Below are positions 1 through 5,185 of a stretch of 6,166 nucleotides of DNA, piece by piece. A program made the translations under genes and the position numbers. The notes beneath the pieces are model-generated. The model made no database searches, was not told the DNA's origin, and worked only from the letters and a program-made list of their open reading frames with translations. The first letter of the stretch is position 1. The number at the start of each line of letters is the position of its first letter. The DNA comes from Legionella genomosp. 1 (GTDB lineage Bacteria > Pseudomonadota > Gammaproteobacteria > Legionellales > Legionellaceae): positions 1 through 6,166 of the forward strand of contig CAMBHM010000091.1 of the NCBI GenBank assembly GCA_945867185.1. Direction: 5' to 3'.

Positions 1-1
1 T

Positions 2-103
2 CAATTTTCAATGGAGTTCTCTCATTACGCTGCTTGCCCAAGCAGTGTAGCTGAAACAGTGATTGCTAAAGAGAGAGAACGAAAAGCCGCTGCTGCTAAG
101 TAA
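2..103 (+). CDS. C-terminal end of an unrecognised gene (5' truncated by window edge)
   Basis: An open frame runs from the left edge to a TAA at 101-103 and encodes about 33 residues ending in a Lys/Arg/Glu/Ala-rich tail ([12 protein letters not shown]). An in-frame ATG at 11-13 has no clear ribosome binding site, so this is more likely the end of a longer gene than a complete 30-residue peptide. The charged, alanine-rich end looks like a helical or disordered C-terminal tail. I do not recognise the family and assign no function. It converges on the msrBA gene, with only 28 bp between the two stop codons and no convincing terminator hairpin between them. Confidence 0.45.
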   Translation, partial: QFSMEFSHYAACPSSVAETVIAKERERKAAAAK

Positions 104-131
104 GGATCGCGCCTGAAATAACGTCCTAACA

Positions 132-1007
132 CTAATTATTAGATATAAACCGCGTGATCACTCGGTGACAAGCAGGTAGCGTCCCTTGGCGAGCGTAGTA
201 GTGTTGATGTGCCTCTTCTGCAGGCCAAAATGACTTGGCGGGTAAAAGATGGGTGACGATATCATAACCATTTGAAATTAATGCTTCGATAAGTGCTTCT
301 GCTTGGCTCTTTTCTTGGCTTGTGTGATAGAAAACAGCACTTTGATACTGTTCGCCGATGTCGGGGCCTTGACCCATTCGTTGTGTTGGATCATGGATTT
401 CAAAAAATCGTTTTAACACGGTGGAGTAATCGGTCTTGGCAATATCAAAAAGCACACGTGCTACTTCATAATGCCCCGTCCCACCGCCACAGACTTCGTT
501 ATAGGTAGGGGTATCTGTGTGTCCACCAGAGAAGCCTACCTCTATATTCAATACACCTGGGAGTAGGCTTAAATAATAGTCGATCCCCCAAAAACAGCCG
601 CCGGCCAAAAGCGCTTCGCTAGTATCTAGAACGGTACTGTCTTCTACAAAATCGATAGATGCCCCGTTGACACAGTACCGCGCATTTTTTTGTGTATGAT
701 GTTCACCAAGGAATAGATGTCCAAGATGCCCCTCACAACGACTGCAGAGAATTTCTTGTCGACGACCATCGGCGTCAGGAATCTGTTTGACAGCTCCTGT
801 AATGTCATCATCAAAACTGGGCCAACCACAGCTGGCATGAAATTGATTATGCGCGCGAAACAAAGCCAAACCACATCGTCGACATAGATAAGTGCCCATG
901 CGTATCACGTCATTATACGGCCCACTATGGGGCGCTTCGGTGGATTTATCACAGAGTATTCGTCGTGATGCAGGCATTAAACTAGCGGTTTTATCAAGGT
1001 ATGTCAT
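132..1007 (-). CDS. msrBA: Bifunctional peptide methionine sulfoxide reductase, MsrB-MsrA fusion
   Basis: This 291-residue enzyme should reduce both epimers of methionine sulfoxide in proteins, MsrB acting on the R form and MsrA on the S form, with thioredoxin-type reductants. The MsrB domain (about 15-122) has the structural zinc cysteines as two CxxC pairs (C42/C45 and C88/C91), the GWPSF motif with C60 before it as a plausible resolving cysteine, GHLGH at 93-97, and the catalytic Cys112 in RYCVNG. The MsrA domain (about 130-285) has GCFWG at 137-141 with catalytic Cys138, then VGFSGG, TGHYEV, FFEIHDPTQ and GEQYQSA, with Cys280 near the end as a candidate resolving residue. All key residues of both domains are present. 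No signal peptide is visible, so it is probably cytosolic. The domain order is B then A, the reverse of the Neisseria PilB-type A-B arrangement. The ATG at 1007 has only a weak purine-rich stretch (AAAGAAAA) upstream. Met11 is a possible alternative start but would shorten the N-terminus. Confidence 0.95.
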   Translation of the reverse strand: MTYLDKTASLMPASRRILCDKSTEAPHSGPYNDVIRMGTYLCRRCGLALFRAHNQFHASCGWPSFDDDITGAVKQIPDADGRRQEILCSRCEGHLGHLFLGEHHTQKNARYCVNGASIDFVEDSTVLDTSEALLAGGCFWGIDYYLSLLPGVLNIEVGFSGGHTDTPTYNEVCGGGTGHYEVARVLFDIAKTDYSTVLKRFFEIHDPTQRMGQGPDIGEQYQSAVFYHTSQEKSQAEALIEALISNGYDIVTHLLPAKSFWPAEEAHQHYYARQGTLPACHRVITRFISNN

Positions 1008-1051
1008 GATGTTTTCTTTACAAATGGTGAAATAAGTTGAGTATTTTCATA

Positions 1052-1057
1052 AGTATA
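1052..1057 (-). promoter_or_regulatory. Candidate -10 element for msrBA
   Basis: Read on the minus strand, this is TATACT, a 5/6 match to the sigma-70 -10 box, about 45 bp upstream of the msrBA start codon. No good -35 is found at 16-18 bp spacing. It overlaps a plus-strand TATAAT at 1054-1059 that also lacks a -35, so this may simply be AT-rich sequence. Confidence 0.22.
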
Positions 1058-1101
1058 ATTTGAAGTACAATAGTGCAGATATTTTGGTAGGGCAGGCATA
1101 G

Positions 1102-1115
1102 TTGAGATTTCTCAA
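1102..1115. repeat. Perfect 6+6 inverted repeat, operator-like
   Basis: TTGAGA-TT-TCTCAA is a perfect dyad with a 2-bp centre, between the divergent msrBA and barrel genes. A 2-nt loop is too tight for an RNA hairpin, so if it is meaningful it is more likely a binding site for a dimeric regulator. A dyad this short can arise by chance. Confidence 0.3.
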
Positions 1116-1248
1116 GGATCTTTTTGATGGGTTAAATTGATTATACAGGAGTCGTACGCGGGGGCAAGGTCGTTGGAGTAGAGTCGGGAATGTCTGGTCG
1201 TCCTTGTCTCCTTAAGAGGAATATCAATATATTCAGTCAATTTTAATG

Positions 1249-1268
1249 GGTATATTGTGGTATATTTG
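1249..1268 (+). promoter_or_regulatory. Candidate extended -10 promoter for the barrel operon, in a 10-bp tandem repeat
   Basis: Two tandem 10-mers, GGTATATTGT and GGTATATTTG, share their first eight bases. The second copy gives TGGTATATT (1258-1266), which is TGn followed by a 5/6 -10 hexamer, an extended -10 layout that can work without a good -35. The region 17 bp upstream has only a weak -35. Initiation here would give a leader of roughly 65-70 nt before the ATG at 1341, including the hairpin at 1290-1307. Confidence 0.4.
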
Positions 1269-1289
1269 TTGAGGTTGAATCAGCAGGGG

Positions 1290-1307
1290 CAGGAAACAAC
1301 GTTCCTG
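1290..1307 (+). other. Small hairpin in the likely 5' leader of the barrel operon
   Basis: CAGGAA (1290-1295) and TTCCTG (1302-1307) form a perfect 6-bp stem around a 6-nt loop, with one possible extra G-U pair outside. It lies about 20 nt upstream of the Shine-Dalgarno sequence and is not followed by a T run, so it is not a terminator. It could stabilise the mRNA or modulate translation, but no sequestration of the ribosome binding site is visible. Confidence 0.35.
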
Positions 1308-1326
1308 TGACGGAATACTTAGAGCT

Positions 1327-1332
1327 AAGGAG
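1327..1332 (+). promoter_or_regulatory. Ribosome binding site that fixes the start at 1341
   Basis: AAGGAG lies 8 nt upstream of the ATG at 1341-1343. It overlaps the upstream in-frame GTG at 1332, which therefore cannot be the start. The protein begins MKKMILAG, a proper signal-peptide N-terminus. Confidence 0.85.
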
Positions 1333-1340
1333 TGGTTTAT

Positions 1341-2252
1341 ATGAAAAAAATGATATTAGCGGGTCTTTTGATGAGCTTGGCCATAACCAATGCTTTTTCT
1401 GGGGGCATGATGAACGCTGGTTCGGCAATCGCGATCGATAAGTCTATTGTGCCGCAATCAGCCTTTTTTGGAGGGCTAGGAGGAGGCTGGAGCTCGGGCA
1501 GTTTTGGTAATCAGGATGTTTATGGCAAAGGAACATCCTATAGCCCGCCATACGGAATCCATACGGCCCAAATCGGATCGGCCGCCGGATCAACCGGCCT
1601 TGAGTTGGACTCTCAATCGGCCCTGACGCCTGTGATACAAGCCGGATATTTTCAGCATTTTCCCGGCCGCCAGTGGATGGGGGGCGGTAAATTTTCATAC
1701 AGCTACTGGGGTATAGGATCTGCCAATAGTCAACAACAGATCCCACAAGCGGGTGGATTCACCGAAGATGGTTCGTATACGCCATTCACTGGGAATTACC
1801 TTGTCCAATCTTACCGGCAGACTATTAATCAGCAAATATCGCTGATCCCGTTAATCGGCCGATCATTTGAAAGAAGCTATGTGTACTTGGGAGTCGGCCC
1901 AACTACTGTCCAAACAAAAACCTTAATTGAGAACATCACCGGATTCGAGAGTGTTGCAGTTATTCCCACCACTCCTACAGGAATCGGCCTAGGCGAAAAA
2001 TATTCAACAACCCAATGGTTGTTTGGCGGCGTTGCTATGTTAGGTGCTACTTACTTTATAGATCCTACCTGGTTCGTGGATATCAGTTACACGTACTCGA
2101 TGACAGGGACAAAAACGAGTGGTTGGGGTGGTTCGTGGACGGATACTGACATTAGTCGTAGTTACGTAACACGTACCGGAACGAACACCGGAACCAGTTC
2201 CGGCAGTGTGAATACCCAAGCATTAGTGATAACGATTAATAAGGCTTTTTGA
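1341..2252 (+). CDS. Outer-membrane beta-barrel protein, first of a tandem pair
   Basis: The 303-residue protein begins with a Sec-type signal peptide: Lys2/Lys3, a hydrophobic stretch at about 4-16, and likely cleavage after TNA at residue 18. The mature part alternates polar and hydrophobic/aromatic residues with many Gly, Ser, Thr, Tyr and Trp, and ends in a C-terminal Phe (INKAF), as expected for an outer-membrane barrel inserted by the BAM machinery. Recognisable segments are VPQSAFFGGLG (37-47), a conserved block at 155-199 with SLIPLIGRSFE, WLFGGVAM (226-233), and WFVDISYTYSMTGTK near 244-258. Residues 259-290 are a Gly/Ser/Thr-rich stretch, probably a surface loop. No catalytic motif or named family could be assigned; a small OmpA/Opa-like beta-barrel fold is inferred. 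The next gene is a paralogue starting 18 bp downstream, so the two are probably co-transcribed. Confidence 0.8.
   Translation: MKKMILAGLLMSLAITNAFSGGMMNAGSAIAIDKSIVPQSAFFGGLGGGWSSGSFGNQDVYGKGTSYSPPYGIHTAQIGSAAGSTGLELDSQSALTPVIQAGYFQHFPGRQWMGGGKFSYSYWGIGSANSQQQIPQAGGFTEDGSYTPFTGNYLVQSYRQTINQQISLIPLIGRSFERSYVYLGVGPTTVQTKTLIENITGFESVAVIPTTPTGIGLGEKYSTTQWLFGGVAMLGATYFIDPTWFVDISYTYSMTGTKTSGWGGSWTDTDISRSYVTRTGTNTGTSSGSVNTQALVITINKAF
2013..2035 (+). repeat. 23-nt block identical in both barrel genes
   Basis: The bases at 2013-2035 are identical to 2919-2941 in the downstream paralogue and encode QWLFGGVA in both. A second identical block of 17 nt, ATACAAGCCGGATATTT, is at 1635-1651 and 2529-2545. 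Such islands within otherwise divergent copies fit a tandem duplication with strong selection or local gene conversion. Confidence 0.7.
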
Positions 2253-2270
2253 TCTCAGGGGGCTCGGATC

Positions 2271-3152
2271 ATGCGTTCATTTTTTAATATTTTTTTATTA
2301 CCTTTTGCTGCGATTTTTACTGGATCAGTCATCGCGGCCACTCTTGATCCCTCCCTGGTGCCACAATCGGCTTTTTTCGGAGGCTTGGGAGTAAGTGGAT
2401 CTTCGGTTAATTTTGCAAATCAGCATGTTTATGCCGGTGGGACCACGTGGCAACCGGGTCCAGTCATTGGATGGGGTGGTGGATCGACTGACTTTATGTT
2501 GAATTCAAGTTCAGCTCCGCTGCCCATTATACAAGCCGGATATTTCCGGCATCTTTCCAGAAGCCAGTGGATGTGGGGTGGCAAGATTTTTTATAGCTAC
2601 TTTAATGTAAGCGCTGATCGTAATCTATTAATTCCACAGATGGGTGGAGTTACAGCGACAATTAATGGAGTAACGACTACTTATCCATTTGCTGGGAATT
2701 ATACTGTACAGACTTATCGGCAAACAATGAATCATCAGATCTCTCTGATTCCACTCATCGGCCGTTCGTTCGAAAAAAATTATTTGTACTTGGGGGGCGG
2801 CCCTACCTTTGTCCAAACCAAGATGTCAATTGAAAACATGGCGAGCCCCATAGCCTTCGTGAATGGTTTACCAATTAGTCCTACCGGGGTAGGAAATGGT
2901 TCTAATTATTCAACAAATCAATGGTTGTTTGGCGGCGTTGCCATGATCGGCACGACCTATTTTATAAATTCGACATGGTTTGTGGATCTTAGCTACAGCT
3001 ACTCAATGACAGGAACAAAAGCGAGCAGCTGGGGTGGGCCCTGGAGCGATACGTTGCCAAACGGCTCGACGCGTATTGGCAATAACGCAGGAACTAGTTC
3101 TGGAAGTGTAAACACCCAGGCATTCTCTGTATCAATTAATGCAGTTTTTTGA
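2271..3152 (+). CDS. Outer-membrane beta-barrel protein, second of a tandem pair
   Basis: The 293-residue protein has a signal peptide with Arg2, a Phe/Leu/Ala-rich core at about 4-21, and likely cleavage after VIA at residue 22. The mature protein aligns end to end with its upstream neighbour: VPQSAFFGGLG at 30-40, the block 146-190 (34 of 45 residues identical to 155-199 of the partner, counted by hand), WLFGGVAM at 218-225, SMTGTK at 245-250, GTSSGSVNTQA at 274-284, and a terminal Phe (INAVF). The copies differ most at about 40-85, 111-140 and 191-210, likely loops. The start ATG at 2271 has AGGGGG (2257-2262) 8 nt upstream, and no promoter is needed in the 18-bp gap. Function is unknown; an outer-membrane location is inferred from the signal peptide, strand-like pattern and C-terminal Phe. 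Confidence 0.8.
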   Translation: MRSFFNIFLLPFAAIFTGSVIAATLDPSLVPQSAFFGGLGVSGSSVNFANQHVYAGGTTWQPGPVIGWGGGSTDFMLNSSSAPLPIIQAGYFRHLSRSQWMWGGKIFYSYFNVSADRNLLIPQMGGVTATINGVTTTYPFAGNYTVQTYRQTMNHQISLIPLIGRSFEKNYLYLGGGPTFVQTKMSIENMASPIAFVNGLPISPTGVGNGSNYSTNQWLFGGVAMIGTTYFINSTWFVDLSYSYSMTGTKASSWGGPWSDTLPNGSTRIGNNAGTSSGSVNTQAFSVSINAVF

Positions 3153-3161
3153 ATCAAAAAA
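3145..3161. repeat. AT-rich inverted repeat over the stop codon of the second barrel gene
   Basis: TTTTTTGA-A-TCAAAAAA is a perfect 8-bp dyad with a single central base, overlapping the TGA at 3150-3152. With only one G-C pair per arm it is a poor intrinsic terminator, but it lies exactly between convergent genes and carries T runs on both strands. Confidence 0.3.
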
Positions 3162-3188
3162 ACGATAAGATGAAGCAAGCAAGTCGTT
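3156..3188 (-). terminator. Weak candidate terminator for the membrane-protein gene
   Basis: On the minus strand, AACGA (3188-3184) can pair with TCGTT (3165-3161), and the stem merges into a run of seven T (3162-3156). The stem is only 5 bp with an 18-nt loop, so it is weak. It is listed because it lies about 30 bp past the stop codon at 3216 and has the T tract. Confidence 0.2.
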
Positions 3189-3215
3189 GTATGAAACGAA
3201 TAGTGGTTGAGTCTC

Positions 3216-4172
3216 TCAAGTTGTTAGAGTGGGGGGGGAAGGTGATCTTGAATCGAGTGTAGAGGGCACTTGACCTCGAGTCCAAAATCGATAAATCAGA
3301 GTAGCAAAAAATCTCTCAAATGTGCTGCTGTCTTTTCCTGAAGGGGTAGCACCAGCTTGAGTAGGTGAGACGGCTGGGGTCGTTGTTAAAGCGGTCATGG
3401 GGCTTGGTCTTGGTGCTGCTACTGGCTCGTTATCGCCCCCGGTGGCCGATGGTTTTTTGGTATGAGTTGCTTCATACTGCTCTAGGGCCCATCGATAGGG
3501 CCTCTCAAGAAAAACAAGAATAATAAAGATACTAGCCGCTTGTGCGATAAACAATAAAACGGGTGCCAGTAGTGGGGGTGCAAAGAGTGCTGCGGTTCCA
3601 CAAAGTAGCATCAGTGTCAGTCCTATTAGGGTGGCAGTGTGCGATCGCCATTCCGCTCTTCTTTGCGTAAAAGCAATGCGGGCCGCTTCTATGTTCTCCT
3701 GCGCGCTGCCTTGTTGAAGGAGGTGTTCGTATTTTTCTTGGGCTTTGTTTTCTGGTCGTTTAAAATCCGAGTAATTGACGATGGCAAATCCCACTAAGCC
3801 CACTGCCCAAGCCACTGTAAAATTAATAGGGGGAGGGATGAGGATGCCAGAAAAGAGAATCAGTGCTAATAGAAAGCAGGTCACGCTGGCCAGATCACTT
3901 GCAATTTGAGAGCGATCCGGTTTTGGTCCATGATCCCCTGGGAATGCAACACCAATACTGCGCCCCACAATTTTGGTCAAGCGAACCAGGGAGCGAAAGG
4001 CGAGGATCAACATTTCAATGAGTTGCCCTAATCCTGCGAGCCCCCCTAAAGCAACGAACCACTTGCTTAATGCATCAAATAGGTAGCCTGTATTGGCAGC
4101 ATCGGCCATTATATTAAAGGCGTTGACCCATTTTTGCCAATGTTGAGTTCTTTTTTGATCATCAGTTAGCAT
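3216..4172 (-). CDS. Multi-pass inner-membrane protein of unknown function
   Basis: I do not recognise this 318-residue protein. It shows about five hydrophobic segments: about 38-59, a close pair at 94-112 and 116-134 separated by a PPP turn (113-115), and a second pair at 178-198 and 203-222 separated by a PP turn. Between the pairs, 135-177 is a charged, Glu/Gln/Arg/Ala-rich stretch likely to form a helix or coiled coil. Residues 238-282 are low-complexity Pro/Thr/Ala/Ser, followed by an aromatic patch (FERFFATLIYRFW, 285-297) and a Ser/Pro/Thr-rich end. There is no signal peptide and no catalytic motif. The ATG at 4172 has only a distant GGGG upstream (14 nt), so translation may be weak; the frame stays open a little upstream but has no start codon there. 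It lies 68 bp downstream of the ATP-grasp gene, with its own promoter-like sequence. The last codons contain a run of eight C on the coding strand (3231-3238). Confidence 0.75.
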   Translation of the reverse strand: MLTDDQKRTQHWQKWVNAFNIMADAANTGYLFDALSKWFVALGGLAGLGQLIEMLILAFRSLVRLTKIVGRSIGVAFPGDHGPKPDRSQIASDLASVTCFLLALILFSGILIPPPINFTVAWAVGLVGFAIVNYSDFKRPENKAQEKYEHLLQQGSAQENIEAARIAFTQRRAEWRSHTATLIGLTLMLLCGTAALFAPPLLAPVLLFIAQAASIFIILVFLERPYRWALEQYEATHTKKPSATGGDNEPVAAPRPSPMTALTTTPAVSPTQAGATPSGKDSSTFERFFATLIYRFWTRGQVPSTLDSRSPSPPTLTT

Positions 4173-4209
4173 TTTTATTTTAGTAGCCCCTTTACGTACA
4201 AACCGAACG

Positions 4210-4218
4210 ATTGTATCA
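4210..4218 (-). promoter_or_regulatory. Candidate extended -10 promoter for the membrane-protein gene
   Basis: On the minus strand the sequence is TGATACAAT: TGn followed by TACAAT, a 5/6 -10 box, about 38 bp upstream of the ATG at 4172. At 17-bp spacing the -35 position reads TTCCAT, which is poor, so the extended -10 would carry it. This suggests the gene can be transcribed apart from the upstream ATP-grasp operon. Confidence 0.4.
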
Positions 4219-4225
4219 TTATTTA

Positions 4226-4252
4226 GACCAAAATGGAATATTAATGACCAAA
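4226..4252. repeat. Two GACCAAA repeats 20 bp apart around the -35 region
   Basis: GACCAAA occurs at 4226-4232 and 4246-4252 (TTTGGTC on the minus strand), with start points exactly 20 bp apart, about two helical turns. The copies flank the -35 position of the candidate promoter for the membrane-protein gene. The second lies in the last codons of the ATP-grasp gene, next to its stop. This layout would suit a pair of activator sites, but seven-base repeats can be coincidental. Confidence 0.25.
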
Positions 4253-5185
4253 TTTCTGCTTGCTAAACGCGACTCTGGCAAGGATAGGCTCTTTGCCCAA
4301 GGCTGCTCTTTCTTCTATACAACGAAAACGCTGTACGACGCCCTCTCGGTTTGCAATTTGGATGTTGAGCCCTGGGCGTGCATTGAGCTCTAGCATCAAA
4401 GGGCCGTGTATTTTGTCTAGTACGATATCTACACCAAGATATCCAAGCCCAGTTAACTCATAGCAGCCTGCAGCAATTTCTAATATTTTATCCCAGTCTG
4501 GCACTTGAATGCCTACAATCGGGTTTAATGTATCGGGGTGGTAATCGATGGTGTCGTTATGGAAGACGCCGCCTAAAGTTACTCCGGTTGCAAGATTTAT
4601 TCCTGTGCCAATGGCGCCTTGGTGTAGATTGGCTTTTCCACCAGATAGACGTGTTGGCAAGCGCACCATCGCCATGGCAGGGTAACCAAGAAGTGTGATG
4701 ATACGGACATCGGGAACCCCCTCATAACTGACGTTTGCAAAGACGGGATCGACGATCACTCGTTGTTCAATCAGAGCGTAATCGGGATATCCTCCCAAGC
4801 TGTAGGCGCCGGAGAGCAAGCAAGAGAGATGATAACTTAGCTCTTGAATGGTTAAGAGTTTGCCATTGATTTGACGATATCGATCAAAAATTTGCTCGGT
4901 GATGACGATGATACCATCTCCCCCAGCACCGCGTGCTGGTTTGATGACAAAATCTTTATAAGGTTGTAGTAAGGTTTTTAGTTTTTTGACATGGTGCTCT
5001 GTCTCTATGAGTGTATAGAGTGGTGGGACAGCAATCCCTGCTTGGAGCGCCAGTCGTTTGGTTCTTAGTTTGTCATCGACCAAAGGATACAATTTACGGG
5101 GATTGTATTTTAAAACAAAATCACTGTTTCGTTGATTAATGCTTAGAATGCCTCGTTGTCGTAAGCGAAAAAAAGATCGCCACAT
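4241..5185 (-). CDS. RimK-like ATP-grasp ligase (alpha-L-glutamate ligase-like protein)
   Basis: The 314-residue protein begins MWRSFFRLRQRGILSINQRN, and YNPRKLYPLVDDKLRTK (27-43) is typical of the family annotated as alpha-L-glutamate ligase-like, which accompanies the inactive-transglutaminase 7TM protein. The ATP-grasp features are FVIKPARGAGGDG (79-91) with the nucleotide-binding Lys82, PDVRI (158-162), the LHQGAIGTGINLATG loop (187-201), and the metal-binding end LMLELNARPG (263-272) with Glu266 and Asn268. The family is expected to activate a carboxylate as acyl-phosphate and join it to an amine or similar nucleophile; the real substrate is unknown. The start is set at 5185 because its ATG overlaps the upstream stop as TAATG, GGAG lies 7 nt before it, and family members begin here. 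An in-frame start 24 codons further up lies inside the upstream gene and is rejected. There is no membrane segment, so it is cytosolic and probably works at the membrane with its partner. Confidence 0.88.
   Translation of the reverse strand: MWRSFFRLRQRGILSINQRNSDFVLKYNPRKLYPLVDDKLRTKRLALQAGIAVPPLYTLIETEHHVKKLKTLLQPYKDFVIKPARGAGGDGIIVITEQIFDRYRQINGKLLTIQELSYHLSCLLSGAYSLGGYPDYALIEQRVIVDPVFANVSYEGVPDVRIITLLGYPAMAMVRLPTRLSGGKANLHQGAIGTGINLATGVTLGGVFHNDTIDYHPDTLNPIVGIQVPDWDKILEIAAGCYELTGLGYLGVDIVLDKIHGPLMLELNARPGLNIQIANREGVVQRFRCIEERAALGKEPILARVAFSKQKFGH

Larger units (their letters stand above)
1008..1340. other. Divergent intergenic region between msrBA and the outer-membrane protein pair
   Basis: This stretch separates two divergently transcribed units and contains no convincing gene. 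It holds AT-rich promoter-like sequence near each gene, a palindrome at 1102-1115, a GC-richer unassigned part around 1141-1200, a 10-bp tandem repeat at 1249-1268, a small hairpin at 1290-1307 and a strong ribosome binding site at 1327-1332. A possible 18-codon peptide at 1190-1246 was considered and not accepted. I see no tRNA, insertion sequence or recognisable riboswitch here. Confidence 0.6.

Noticed and set aside
644..874. Minus-strand 76-codon open frame within msrBA
   Set aside because: It is an alternative frame of the strongly conserved MsrB domain and shows no independent support.
1037..1059. TTGAGT and TATAAT as a plus-strand sigma-70 promoter
   Set aside because: The spacer is only 11 bp, far below the usual 16-18 bp.
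1190..1246. Possible 18-codon leader peptide (MSGRPCLLKRNINIFSQF) upstream of the barrel genes
   Set aside because: GGAG is 11 nt away, the composition is not distinctive, and the frame lies upstream of the best promoter candidate, so it may not be transcribed with the operon.
1332..1340. Three-codon upstream extension of the first barrel protein from a GTG
   Set aside because: The GTG overlaps the AAGGAG ribosome binding site, and the ATG at 1341 has ideal spacing and a proper signal-peptide start.
1444..1746. Minus-strand 100-codon open frame opposite the first barrel gene
   Set aside because: It is antisense to a well-supported coding sequence and has no ribosome binding site or recognisable protein features.
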